Shown: positions 54,142 to 64,000 of the stretch, in pieces
How positions within the stretch are numbered: the stretch's first letter is position 1
How the letters are laid out: each line of letters opens with the position of its first letter
Assembly (NCBI RefSeq): GCF_014196255.1
Contig: NZ_JACIDH010000015.1
Span: 21,165 to 85,164, forward strand
Length of the DNA: 64,000 nt
Origin: Sphingomonas pseudosanguinis
Lineage (GTDB): Bacteria > Pseudomonadota > Alphaproteobacteria > Sphingomonadales > Sphingomonadaceae
Reading direction: 5' to 3'
Position numbers and translations under genes: made by a program
Notes under the pieces: model-generated
Databases searched by the model: none
Seen by the model: the letters and a program-made list of their open reading frames with translations, nothing else
What the model was told of the DNA's origin: nothing

Positions 54142-55107
54142 ATGCCCCTTCCCTCTCACGACAGCATCAGCCGACGGTTCATGATGGCGGGGACGGGTGC
54201 CTCGCTGCTGCTGATGGGCACACGCGCCGCCGCCGCGCCATCACTGGTGGATGTCGTCGATCCGGCCGCGCGACTGCGGACGCTGCACAGCGGCGGACGC
54301 TGGATGGAAGGCCCCGCCTGGGACCCACGGCGGCGGATGCTGATCTGCAGCGACGTCAAGCGCAACACGATGCTGCGCATCGATGGCGCGCGTGTCAGCG
54401 TCTTTCGCGCACCGTCCAACAACGCCAATGGCAATGGCTTCGACGCACGCGGCCGGTTGATCACCTGCGAGCATCGCACCCGGCGGGTGGTACGGCAGGA
54501 GGCCGATGGCCGGATGACCGTGCTCGCCGACCGCTATCGGGGCAAGCGCCTCAATTCCCCCAATGATCTGGCCGTCGCGGCGGATGGCGCGGTGTGGTTC
54601 ACCGATCCGATCTATGGCATCACCGTCCCCGATGAAGGCATTCGCGCCGAACCCGAACAGCCGGGGCGTTTCGTCTATCGCATCGATTCCTCGGGCAGCC
54701 TGACGGTCGTCGAGGGCGAGATGGACCAGCCCAACGGCATCGTCTTCTCGCCCGATGGCCGGACGCTCTACATCAGCGAGACGGGCGGCGCGTTGGAGCC
54801 CGATGGCCCGCGCGAAATCCTGGCCTTCGACGTGGTGGACGGGGTCCGCCTCACCCGCCGGCGGGTCTTCGCGCGGTTGGACAAAGGTGTTCCGGACGGG
54901 CTGGCGGTCGACCGGGCGGGCCGGGTCTATGCCGGCATCGCCGAGGGCGTGGGCATCTGGTCGCCCGGTGGCGAGCGGCTGGGCACCATCACGACGCCCA
55001 AGCCGTGCGCCAACATCGCCTTTGGCGGACGCGACGGGCGCACGCTGTTCGCCTGCGCAACCGACAGCGTCCATGCGATCACCCTGCGCGTCGCCGGTGT
55101 GATCTGA
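54142..55107 (+). CDS. SMP-30/gluconolactonase family protein (Tat-exported)
   Basis: 321 residues. SRRFMMAGTGASLLLMG is a twin-arginine signal, so export of a folded protein to the periplasm is expected. Metal-site blocks: WMEGPAWDP, RLNSPNDLAVAADGAVWFTDP, DQPNGIVFSPDGRTLYISE and GVPDGLAVDRAGRVY. These proteins hydrolyse sugar lactones, which fits the divergent sugar dehydrogenase that would make them. That pairing is inference. The stop is followed by the convergent esterase gene. Confidence 0.9.
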   Translation: MPLPSHDSISRRFMMAGTGASLLLMGTRAAAAPSLVDVVDPAARLRTLHSGGRWMEGPAWDPRRRMLICSDVKRNTMLRIDGARVSVFRAPSNNANGNGFDARGRLITCEHRTRRVVRQEADGRMTVLADRYRGKRLNSPNDLAVAADGAVWFTDPIYGITVPDEGIRAEPEQPGRFVYRIDSSGSLTVVEGEMDQPNGIVFSPDGRTLYISETGGALEPDGPREILAFDVVDGVRLTRRRVFARLDKGVPDGLAVDRAGRVYAGIAEGVGIWSPGGERLGTITTPKPCANIAFGGRDGRTLFACATDSVHAITLRVAGVI

Positions 55108-55146
55108 ACCGACGGGCACGGCGCGGCACCGTTCCCGTCCGGGCCT

Positions 55147-56334
<1,188 letters not shown>

Positions 56335-56459
56335 TCATCCTCCCTCATGATTGTCGCCCGGCCTGTTGGCCGTGGCATCGGATCGCCAAGGTGCCGCGCT
56401 TGGCGAAAGGACACAAGCCCTGACGCACATCGCTCCGCCATCGGAGGCGAAGGCGCCGA

Positions 56460-58139
56460 TCAGCGTGTGCCCAGCACCACCAATGCGACGCCCTGCCGTG
56501 GTAGCGATAGCGTCGTCGTCGCAACGCCACCGCCTGTGGCGATGGACAGCATCTCAGACCGCATTTCGGACGCTGCTTCCAACTGGGCATACTGCGCCTG
56601 ATTGGGCGACTGCGGGGCACCCATCGCCTTCCATGCGGCATAGGCATTGGCATGATCGCCATCGACCCGCCACAGCGTCGCCGAGGCGGGCGCCGCGCCC
56701 TTCAGGCCGCGCAGCGATAATCGAATGGCAGCCGGCGGACCGGCGACGTCGTCGTCGTGATAATGCCAGACCAGCACCGCGATCCGGCCATCGCCGGTCC
56801 GCGTCGCGATGGTCCCGACATCCGGAGCACCGCGAACCCCTTGCGTCATCGCCATATCCAGCGGCACCTGCGCATCGCTCTCCGCCGCCAATCGCTCGGT
56901 GCCGAGCTGCGCGAACAGACGGAAGACGTTCAGGACCGGCAAGGCCACGCCATTGGTCGCCAGCTGGCGATAGCCCGCGAACCAAGGCTGGTTCTCGAAC
57001 TCGAAGGACCAAGAGAGCACGCCCTCCAGATTGACCCGCCGCCGCGCCGCCAGTTCCCAGATCCGGGCGAAGCTGGCGGCCGTATAGCTCGAATACATCG
57101 TCCCGTTGCGATAGGCGTTTTCGGGTCCCGGACAGGCGGCGCAGCCCTCGGGATCGCTCTCGCCGATCACGACGGGCTTTGTGGCGAGTGCGGGGATCGC
57201 GGTGACCTTCACGAAGCCGCGATCGACCTCCTTCAAATGGGTCGCGATCCCCATGCGGACATGGCCATCGACGAAGCTCGGCTGCCCCTTGGCGTGAAAG
57301 GCCAGGAAGTCGGTCGGCGTGCCGGTCTTGCCCGTCGCATGGTTGGTGCCGCTGGTGACATGGTGCAGGAAGCCGTCCATGAACGCGCCCCCGGCCCCCG
57401 CCGAATCCGGCCCGCCGACCCGAGCCGTCGGCAGCGCGCGACGCACGCCGTCGACGGCATAATCATGCAGCTTGTAGAATTCCTCCGGCGGTGCTTCCCA
57501 ATAGGCGCCGTTCGCTTCGTTCCACACCTCGAAATACCAGCGCTCGACCTCCGCCCGGCCATAGCGTTCGACATTGTGGCGGGTCCATTGATAGACCAGC
57601 TCGCGCCATTTGTCGTAGCTTTTGGGCGGATAGGCCCAGCCGGAAATGATCGCATTATAGTCGAAGCCGGGGCGCCAACCATGCTGATAGGGCGTGCCGG
57701 ACGGCGCGGTCGACATCGCCTCGGGCATGAAGCCGATCTGCAGATAGGGGCGGACGCCGCGCGCCAGATAGGTGTCGATGATGCGATCGACCACGGTCCA
57801 GTCATAGACCGGCTTGCCGCCCTTGGTCTCGGTATAGACGTTGGTGCTACCCCATTTGAACGCCGGCGTGCCATCGCCGGTATTGAGCAGATTGTGCGCC
57901 CGGAAATAGACATCCCCCTTGCGCAGCTTGCCCAGCGACAGCAGCAGTTTGCGCCCGTCCTTCATGGTCGCATAATTCGGCTCGTCCGCACCGAAGAACC
58001 GCCAGACCGGCGGCAGCGCCCCCGTCGTCCGGCCGGCATCGACCGTGATCGCAACCGGCCGCGCTTCCTGCGCGGCGGCGGGCGCGGCCCCGGCCATGAC
58101 GGCGGCGATCATCGCGGCCGAGACGATATGGGTGACCAT
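56460..58139 (-). CDS. GH39 beta-xylosidase
   Basis: 559 residues with a signal peptide (MVTHIVSAAMIAAVMAGAAPAAAQ). Acid/base E208 in WYFEVWNEANG and nucleophile E327 in KPVVIGESDPEG are in the right order for GH39. PYLQIGFMPEAMS and a C-terminal beta-sandwich complete it. It trims xylose from xylo-oligosaccharides in the periplasm. The GGGGAGGG ribosome site abuts an ATG at 58145 but spaces correctly with ATG 58139, so the latter is preferred. Operon with the CE1-type esterase is likely. Confidence 0.9.
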   Translation of the reverse strand: MVTHIVSAAMIAAVMAGAAPAAAQEARPVAITVDAGRTTGALPPVWRFFGADEPNYATMKDGRKLLLSLGKLRKGDVYFRAHNLLNTGDGTPAFKWGSTNVYTETKGGKPVYDWTVVDRIIDTYLARGVRPYLQIGFMPEAMSTAPSGTPYQHGWRPGFDYNAIISGWAYPPKSYDKWRELVYQWTRHNVERYGRAEVERWYFEVWNEANGAYWEAPPEEFYKLHDYAVDGVRRALPTARVGGPDSAGAGGAFMDGFLHHVTSGTNHATGKTGTPTDFLAFHAKGQPSFVDGHVRMGIATHLKEVDRGFVKVTAIPALATKPVVIGESDPEGCAACPGPENAYRNGTMYSSYTAASFARIWELAARRRVNLEGVLSWSFEFENQPWFAGYRQLATNGVALPVLNVFRLFAQLGTERLAAESDAQVPLDMAMTQGVRGAPDVGTIATRTGDGRIAVLVWHYHDDDVAGPPAAIRLSLRGLKGAAPASATLWRVDGDHANAYAAWKAMGAPQSPNQAQYAQLEAASEMRSEMLSIATGGGVATTTLSLPRQGVALVVLGTR

Positions 58140-58316
58140 CGGCATCCCTCCCCTTTTTATGTCGGACAGATGCTGGGCGCAGGACGGTGCCGGGTCAACC
58201 ACCGATGACCGAGGCATCTGGGTGGCGGTGCCCCGCCGGCTCGTATGTTTGCATGAGCGGCTATCGGCGTTTGGGGCGATAACGACGCCCGACACGCCGG
58301 AGAGATTACTCGAGGA

Positions 58317-58469
58317 TCAGAAGTGCACGCCGAACCGCACACCGGCATAGCGCCGGAAGCTGCGCTTCGCGGTGCCCATGGGTGATATCGGGTAATTTAC
58401 ATTCTCGGCGAATTTGCGTTTGATGCCGGGTACTTTGATAGCATTTGCTGCACGGGCTTCAGTCGACAT
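58317..58469 (-). pseudogene. 3' remnant of a TonB-dependent receptor
   Basis: A 50-codon frame ends RRYAGVRFGVHF followed by TGA, the aromatic-ended last strand of TonB receptors. No plug, TonB box or signal sequence precedes it; upstream the frame closes at 58512 in AT-rich DNA. I read it as the surviving end of a deleted receptor that once lay next to the GH39-esterase genes. A short independent gene is a less likely alternative. Confidence 0.55.
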
Positions 58470-58780
58470 CAGAATGCAAACAATTCGGTTTCCAACAGAA
58501 ATAAATTCTAATTAACCATAACAATTTTTGTCACCCGTAATGCAGCCGCCTTGATATAATCAAATATCTATTGTAGCCTTAATTCTCTCAGTATGATCAT
58601 TCTTGACAATTCATCAATACACAAACTCATTTTATTGAAAACTTGATACGTTTGCAAAACATGATGACGACCACACCCATCCATTCGACCACCGGCTAAA
58701 AATACAGCCGTGAGACGAGCCCGGGAACGGGCGCGTCGGGCAGCCGTTTCTCGTTGTCACCCAACGGGATACGACATGTG
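58470..58780. other. AT-rich intergenic region before Mfd-like gene
   Basis: About 310 bases, clearly lower in GC than the rest of the window (runs such as TTATTGAAAACTTGATACG). No open frame or RNA gene recognised. TTGACA occurs at about 58603 but without a convincing -10. The composition suggests acquired or decaying DNA. Confidence 0.5.
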
Positions 58781-61700
58781 ATGCGCACGCTGACCGCTGC
58801 CGAGATTGCCATGCTGGCGCCCGATGCGGGCACGCCGCATCCCGTATTGGGTATCGTCGAGACCGCCGCAGCGCTCGCCGAACGACTGACCAAGGACGAC
58901 ATCGTGGCGGTCGAGGCGGATGAGACGCGTGCGGCCGCCGTGGCGCGGGCGCTCACCGCGCTGATACCGACGGCGAGCGTCTGGATGTGCCCCGGCACCG
59001 ACGCGCTGCCGGGGGACGAGGCCCCCGCTTCCCCCGCCAATGTCGGCCAACGCGTGTCCGCGCTGCGCGGGCTGCGGCGCATGCTGGGCGAGGCGAAGCG
59101 CCCGCGCATCGCGCTGGTCACCACGGGCGAGGCGCTGGCGCGTGCCTATCCGCCTCCCGCCGCCTTCGATGCGGAGCCGCCGCAGGTCGCGGTCGGCCAG
59201 CCATGCGACCTGCCGGCCTTGTTCGATACGCTGACCGGGCTAGGCTATATCCCCGACGAGCGCGTCGACGAGCCGGGCGAACTGGCGCTGCGCGGTCGCG
59301 TGCTCGACGTCTTTCCCGCCGATGCCGAACAGCCGCTGCGCATCGAGGTGGAAGACGGCAAGGTCGTGTCGATCCGCAGCTACGACCCCGCCGACCAGCG
59401 CACCACCGCCGAGATCGAGCGGCGCGAACTGGGCCGGGTGGCCGAGCCGCCGCTGGGTGAGGATCGCTGCGCGCTGATCGATCATCTGCCCGATGCGACG
59501 ATCGTCCTGCCCCCCGCTGCGGACGACCGGCGTCGGCGTCTGCTGCTACTGAGTACCGATGCCGCGCGGCGCGGTGCCCGACGAGCGGCGCGCGAGGTGA
59601 TCGATGAAAAGGCGTGGGACGCACTGATCGCGGCGCGGCAGGTCATGACGATCGACCGCGCCGGCGATCCGCCGCCCCGCTTCGTCGAGCAATCGGCGCC
59701 GATGCGCGGCCTCGCCAAACTGGGCAAGGCGGCGATCGACGCGGGCGAGCGCGTGGTCCTGATCGGGAGCGAGCGCGACCTGCGCTTCCTGACCCGCCGG
59801 GTCGAAAAGGCGCTGGCAACCCAAGCGACCCCGGCCGCCGACTGGTCGGCGGTGCGCAAGCGCTCGGCGGGGCCGCTACTGACGCTCGCTGCGCCCGCCG
59901 ACCGCGGTTTTCGCGCCAAACGCCTGCTTGCCATCGCCGCGGCGGACCTGATCGGCAGCCGCGCCGACCGATCCGACGGCGTCGTGCCGCATGTCGAGCC
60001 CGCGCTGCTGCAACCCGCCGACGTCCGCGTCGGCGACACCGTCATCCACGAGGATCATGGCATCGGCATCGTCGCGGGGCTGGAACGGCTGGCGCGCGAT
60101 GATGCGACCGCGGGCGGCGATGCGATCAAGCTGACCTATGCGCGCGATGCGGTGCGGCTGGTGCCCGTGGCTGACGCCGACCGGCTGTGGCGATACGGCG
60201 CGGAGGATGACGCGGTCACGCTCGACACACTGGACGGCAAGAGCTGGCAGGAGCGGCGCATCGGCATCGATGCCGCCATCGCCGACACTGCGCGCGGGCT
60301 GACCGAGCTAGCCGAAGCGCGAGGCGACCGCACCGCGCCGGTGCTCGATCCCGAACCCGCCGCCTATGAACGCTTCGCGGCGGGCTTTCCCTTCTCGGAA
60401 ACGCCCGACCAGCGCGCCGCGATCGAGGCGGTGCGCAACGACCTGGCCTCCGGACGGCCGATGGACCGGCTGGTGATCGGCGATGTCGGCTATGGCAAGA
60501 CCGAGGTCGCGCTGCGCGCCGCCGCCATCGCCGCGCTGTCGGGCAAGCAGGTGGCGATCGCCGCGCCGACGACGGTGCTCGCCCGCCAGCATCTCGACAG
60601 CTTCACCCAGCGTTTCGCCGACACGGGGATCGCGGTCGCCGGCCTGTCGCGGCTGTCGACCCCTGCCGAGGCGCGCCGCGTCAAGGCGGGGCTGAAGGAT
60701 GGCAGCATCCAAATCGTCATCGGCACCGGTGCGGTCGCGGGCAAGGGCGTCGCCTATGCCGACCTAGCGCTCGTTATCGTCGACGAGGAACAGCGCTTCG
60801 GCGCGGCAGACAAGGCGAAATTGCAGGCGCTTTCGGCGGGCCATGGATCGGCGGGCCATGTGCTCAGCCTGTCGGCGACGCCGATCCCGCGTACCCTGCA
60901 GGCGGCGCTGGTGGGCTTGCGCCAATTGTCGGTGATCGCAACGCCCCCGGCCCGCCGCCAGCCGATCCGTACCGCCGTCTCCGCTTTCGCGCCCGAGATG
61001 CTGCGCGCGGCGTTGCTGCGCGAACGCGCGCGTGGCGGGCAGAGCTTCGTGGTGGTGCCGCGCATCGCCGACATGGCGCCGCTCGCCGCGCAGCTGGCCG
61101 AGCTGGTCCCCGAACTGGAGCTGTTGCAGGCACACGGTAAGATGCCGGCGGCCGAGATCGACGAGGCGATGGTGCGCTTCGGTCGTGGCGACGGCGACGT
61201 GCTGCTCGCGACCAATATCATCGAGGCGGGGCTGGACGTGCCACGCGCCAACACGATGACGATCGTCCATGCCGATCGTTTCGGCCTCGCCCAATTGCAT
61301 CAGTTGCGCGGGCGGGTCGGACGTGGGCATCGGCGCGGCCAGGTACTGCTGTTCACGAAGGGCGACGACGCCATCGCGCCCCGGACGCTCAAGCGCCTGC
61401 GCACGCTGGAGGCGTTCGACCGGCTGGGCGCGGGCTTCGCGATCAGCGGCCGCGACCTCGACATGCGCGGTGCCGGCGACCTGCTGGGCGAGACGCAGGC
61501 CGGGCATATGCGGCTGATCGGTGTCGAGCTGTATCAGCAGCTCCTCGAAGGCGCGCTACGCACCGCGCGGGGCGAGACGGTCGAGCGCTGGACCCCCGAG
61601 CTGCATCTGGGCATCGATGGCTGGCTGCCCGCCGACTGGGTCCAGGACGAGGATGTGCGGCTGTCGCTCTATGCGCGGCTCGCCCGGCTGCGCGAGATCG

Positions 61701-61990
61701 ACGATGTCGATGGCTTCGAGGAGGAGTTGCGCGACCGGTTCGGCGCCTTGCCGCGCGCGGCCGAGCGGCTGATGACGATCACGCGCGTGCGCGAACTGGC
61801 GCGTGGCCACGGGATCGCGCGGATCGACGCCGGCCCCGCCGCCATCGCGCTGACGCCGCGACCGGACAGCAAGGCGAGCGAGGCGATCGCGGGGCTGACC
61901 GAAAAGAACGGGCGGCTGATCCTGACCGAACGGATCGAGGATGCGGGTGAGCGGCTGGCGCGACTGGCGGCGCTGCTGGAGGATGGATGA
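58781..61990 (+). CDS. Mfd-like DNA translocase (transcription-repair coupling factor paralogue)
   Basis: About 1069 residues. An N-terminal UvrB-like half, degenerate, is followed by the RNA-polymerase-interacting module (DVRVGDTVIHEDHGIGIVAGL). A RecG-like SF2 motor follows with Walker A GDVGYGKTEVA, DEEQRFG, SLSATPIPRTLQ and QLRGRVGRG, then a TRCF C-terminal region (GYxP-like LHLGIDGWLPADWVQ). All Mfd domains are present, but the protein is about 80 residues shorter than typical Mfd, with a reduced N-terminus. It may be a second copy besides a standard mfd elsewhere. Start is ATG 58781; TTG 58754 and GTG 58778 are alternatives. Confidence 0.85.
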   Translation: MRTLTAAEIAMLAPDAGTPHPVLGIVETAAALAERLTKDDIVAVEADETRAAAVARALTALIPTASVWMCPGTDALPGDEAPASPANVGQRVSALRGLRRMLGEAKRPRIALVTTGEALARAYPPPAAFDAEPPQVAVGQPCDLPALFDTLTGLGYIPDERVDEPGELALRGRVLDVFPADAEQPLRIEVEDGKVVSIRSYDPADQRTTAEIERRELGRVAEPPLGEDRCALIDHLPDATIVLPPAADDRRRRLLLLSTDAARRGARRAAREVIDEKAWDALIAARQVMTIDRAGDPPPRFVEQSAPMRGLAKLGKAAIDAGERVVLIGSERDLRFLTRRVEKALATQATPAADWSAVRKRSAGPLLTLAAPADRGFRAKRLLAIAAADLIGSRADRSDGVVPHVEPALLQPADVRVGDTVIHEDHGIGIVAGLERLARDDATAGGDAIKLTYARDAVRLVPVADADRLWRYGAEDDAVTLDTLDGKSWQERRIGIDAAIADTARGLTELAEARGDRTAPVLDPEPAAYERFAAGFPFSETPDQRAAIEAVRNDLASGRPMDRLVIGDVGYGKTEVALRAAAIAALSGKQVAIAAPTTVLARQHLDSFTQRFADTGIAVAGLSRLSTPAEARRVKAGLKDGSIQIVIGTGAVAGKGVAYADLALVIVDEEQRFGAADKAKLQALSAGHGSAGHVLSLSATPIPRTLQAALVGLRQLSVIATPPARRQPIRTAVSAFAPEMLRAALLRERARGGQSFVVVPRIADMAPLAAQLAELVPELELLQAHGKMPAAEIDEAMVRFGRGDGDVLLATNIIEAGLDVPRANTMTIVHADRFGLAQLHQLRGRVGRGHRRGQVLLFTKGDDAIAPRTLKRLRTLEAFDRLGAGFAISGRDLDMRGAGDLLGETQAGHMRLIGVELYQQLLEGALRTARGETVERWTPELHLGIDGWLPADWVQDEDVRLSLYARLARLREIDDVDGFEEELRDRFGALPRAAERLMTITRVRELARGHGIARIDAGPAAIALTPRPDSKASEAIAGLTEKNGRLILTERIEDAGERLARLAALLEDG

Positions 61991-62297
61991 GCGATCGCGG
62001 TCGCCAGAATGGGGCCCTCGTACAAAGCATCGCGTGCCAAGCGCTGGCAGAATTCACGCTCGCACTGACGCCGGGGGGCGTCCTCAGGCTTATCAAGATG
62101 ACTGTTGTGGCCCGGCAATCAAGATAGAAATTCGCTCAAAAATTTGTCTGAAGTGATAGCCACCACGCATAGAGACCGCCTGTAAATCATGGTGCTTTGA
62201 TCAATCGCTATTGAAGCAAGGACGCCAGCCCAGGCGTTTCCTCTTCGCAGTACATTGAACATGTCAATTGCAACGTATGACGGCAGACGAAAACCAT
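61991..62297. other. Intergenic region, nothing recognised
   Basis: 307 bases between the Mfd-like gene and the truncated receptor. Composition becomes AT-richer from about 62100. Short open frames have no ribosome sites or family features. Confidence 0.5.
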
Positions 62298-63351
62298 CTA
62301 CCATTTTGTGCGAAGGGTAAGCCCGTAAGTCCGGGGATCGCCCAGCGTGGCGGTAACGGCGCCCGTGTTGTTGGCCGCCCGGGACAGATAATAGGTCGAG
62401 TTGGCTATGTTCCGCCCCCAGAACTGGATGTCGTATCGGCCGTCATCGGCTCTGATCCCGAACCGTAGATTGACCAGCGCATAGGCCGGGATATCCGAAT
62501 AGCGGCTGAGGCTGGCGGTGCTGTTGGTCGCGGAGCGATAGCTGTAATCCGAGCCTGCATAAACCTCGGCGTCATGGCCGAAATTGACGCCGAGGGGCGC
62601 GCGGACCTCGCCCCCGGCCGAGGCGGCCCAACGGGAGACGCCCGGCAGGCGCTGCCCGCTCAAATCGCACAATGTCCGCCCCGTGATCTCGATCGGGCAA
62701 GGTGCATTGGCATAGGAGATGTAGCGGGCGTCGTCATAGGTGCCCGATCCGTAGAGCGTCAGCCACCGTGTCGGCGCGGCGCGCAGGTCCGCCTCGAAGC
62801 CGCGGGTCCGTACCTTGGCGGCGTTGGTGAAGAAGCTCACGCCGTTGCGCTCCACGTCGACGATCGTCGTCTGATAGTCTTTGACGTCGGTCCAGAAGGC
62901 CGCGACGTTCGCGGTGATCCGACCGTCCGCCCAGGTCGTCTTGGTGCCGACCTCATAGCTGTCGATCGTCTCGGGACGGATGACGGGATTGGCGGCGAAC
63001 TGGCCGGTGGTAGTAATGTTGGCGAGGTTCAGCCCGCCGAACTTGTTGCCCCGCGCATAGGTTGCGTAAGCCAGCACAGGTGCGGCGACCTTCCAGGACA
63101 GGGTCGCTTGGCCCGAGAGTCGCCCGGCCTCGGTGCGCGCGGTATAAAAATTGCGCACGCCATAACGGGTGCGGATCGCCCGGGCCGCCGCCTGTTGCGC
63201 CGCCGTCAGCCCGGCCAGCGATGCTCCGGTCGCGTCCTGATCGAAATAGCCGGACTTGGTTTCATAGGTATAGCGCAGGCCGGTCGTCAGATCGACGGCA
63301 TCGGTGATGTGCCATATCGTCTGGGCAAAGGCGGCATAGCTGTCGGTGACG
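62298..63351 (-). pseudogene. TonB-dependent receptor, 5' part removed by IS insertion
   Basis: The remaining 351 codons encode barrel strands (VTDSYAAFAQTIWHI, TTGLRYTYETKSGYFDQ, LAYATYARGNKFGGLNLANI, PETIDSYEVGTKTTWADGR) and end ...PRTYGLTLRTKW at a stop codon. The FQTDFKGG-like block (YARGNKFGGLN) marks siderophore or vitamin-type receptors. The plug and signal peptide are missing: translation upstream runs straight into the IS3-family end at 63352. The gene is therefore inactive unless the rest lies beyond the element. Confidence 0.88.
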
Positions 63352-63928
63352 TGAGCTGCCCCCTTCTGAGTGGTCCATCGACTATGACAGTCTGGATCAA
63401 GGAAGGGACGACGCATGCCTGCCAAGAAGCACAAGCCTGAGGAGATCATCGGGAAGCTGCGTGAGGTCGAGATTATGCTGGGCCAGGGCGGGACGACCGC
63501 TGAGGCATGCCGGCGGATCGCGGTCAGCGAGCAGACTTACTACCGCTGGCGCAAGGAGTACGGCGGCTTGAAGACGGATCAGGCGCGTCGGATGAAAGAT
63601 CTGGAGAAGGAGAACCTGCGGCTGCGGCGTGCGATCTCCGACCTGACACTGGACAAGTTGATTCTACAGGAGGCGGCGCGGGGAAACTTCTGAGCCCCGC
63701 GCGACGCCGACGCTGCATCGACCAGGTGCGAGAGGTGCTGTACGTATCCGAGCGGCGCGTGTGCCGCGTGCTGGGGCAGCACCGGTCGACACAGCGCAAG
63801 GTGCCGTGCGGGGCAGATGACGAAGAGGTGCTGACCGACGACATCGTCGCGCTGGCCAGGCAGTACGGGCGCTACGGCTACCGCCGGGTAACCGCACTGC
63901 TGCATGCGGCGGGCTGGTCGGTGAACCA
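63352..63928 (+). mobile_element. IS3-family element (IS407-like group), interrupted
   Basis: The left end is TGAGCTGCCCCC, like the TGACCTGCCCC ends of the IS407 group, exactly where the receptor sequence stops. It carries orfA and the start of orfB. The orfB sequence breaks off after VNH near 63928 and continues in unrelated DNA, so the element is incomplete in this window. Confidence 0.85.
63415..63693 (+). CDS. IS3-family transposase OrfA
   Basis: 92 residues, a helix-turn-helix (EEIIGKLREVEIML, GTTAEACRRIAVSEQTYYRW) plus a leucine-zipper-like helix (MKDLEKENLRLRRAISDL). Ends LILQEAARGNF. The pattern GGLKTDQARRMKDLEKEN matches OrfA of the IS407/IS511 group. It binds the ends of the element. 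OrfB is in the -1 frame and starts inside the last codons, so programmed -1 frameshifting near GGGGAAAC (63681) would make the full transposase. Confidence 0.92.
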   Translation: MPAKKHKPEEIIGKLREVEIMLGQGGTTAEACRRIAVSEQTYYRWRKEYGGLKTDQARRMKDLEKENLRLRRAISDLTLDKLILQEAARGNF

Positions 63929-63938
63929 CATGGCGTAA
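63684..63938 (+). pseudogene. IS3-family transposase OrfB, N-terminal fragment
   Basis: In the -1 frame relative to OrfA: LLSPARRRRCIDQV, VSERRVCRVLGQHRSTQR, then DDIVALARQYGRYGYRRVTAL. These are the HTH_21 region and the start before the DDE core. The reading is cut after GWSVNH, and a stop follows three codons later in foreign sequence. No D, D or E catalytic residue is reached, so it is not functional as seen. Confidence 0.85.
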
Positions 63939-64000
63939 TCAGGAGCGGTGCTCGTTGGGATAGCCTGTCGTCCCCTGAAGAGGAGGACGGAAGATGACCT
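63929..64000 (+). mobile_element. Second insertion inside OrfB (edge of window)
   Basis: DNA from about 63929 does not continue OrfB. It holds GAAGAGGAGGACGGAAG just before ATGACC at 63993-63998, which looks like a ribosome site and the start of another gene. Nested insertion of a second IS is the simplest reading, but the element cannot be named from 70 bases. Confidence 0.4.

Overview
The window is high-GC DNA from a sphingomonad-type alphaproteobacterium (Sphingomonas, Novosphingobium or a close relative). The basis is the number of large TonB-dependent receptors, an alphaproteobacterial LexA box (GTTC-N7-GTTC), a ManD-type mannonate dehydratase, extensive ATGA stop/start overlaps, and a plant-polysaccharide gene set typical of that group. 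No rRNA, intact tRNA or CRISPR array was seen.

Left part (1-11.8 kb): the 3' end of a subtilisin-like protease, a small periplasmic protein, and an orphan MobA/MobL-type relaxase with an uncharacterised companion gene and hairpin-rich DNA upstream that could be an oriT. Then come three regulator-plus-enzyme sets: MocR / PhzF / DJ-1-PfpI; HxlR / quinone-oxidoreductase-like enzyme; and an SOS-controlled dinB-alkB pair.

Defence region (about 11.9-22.2 kb): a 642-residue GHKL ATPase that ends in a PD-(D/E)XK-like nuclease motif (paraMORC-like), followed by a convergent hsdR-hsdM-hsdS-mrr operon. A 20-nt piece matching a tRNA-Pro 3' end lies at 22207-22226 beside paired TTGTACCCCT repeats. This looks like an integration scar, so the block was probably acquired horizontally.

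Xylan/hexuronate region (22.2-41.1 kb): hexuronate-type MFS permease, mannonate dehydratase, GH67 alpha-glucuronidase, two TonB receptors, two GH43 enzymes, a second MFS permease and a LacI regulator. The genes fit uptake of glucuronoxylan fragments across the outer membrane, removal of (methyl)glucuronate, xylose/arabinose release, and hexuronate catabolism. Candidate shared operators precede the TonB receptors and the GH67/manD pair. An RTX lipase sits in the middle.

NAD salvage block (41.3-44.2 kb): pncB, a NrtR-type regulator with a dead Nudix box, and pncA. A third TonB receptor follows.

Right part (46.7-64 kb): a membrane protein, DUF1080 protein, lipoprotein L,D-transpeptidase, ABC-F ATPase, PQQ-type sugar dehydrogenase, SMP-30 lactonase, CE1-type esterase, GH39 xylosidase, a TonB receptor remnant, an Mfd-like translocase, and a second TonB receptor cut by an IS3-family element that is itself interrupted at the window edge.
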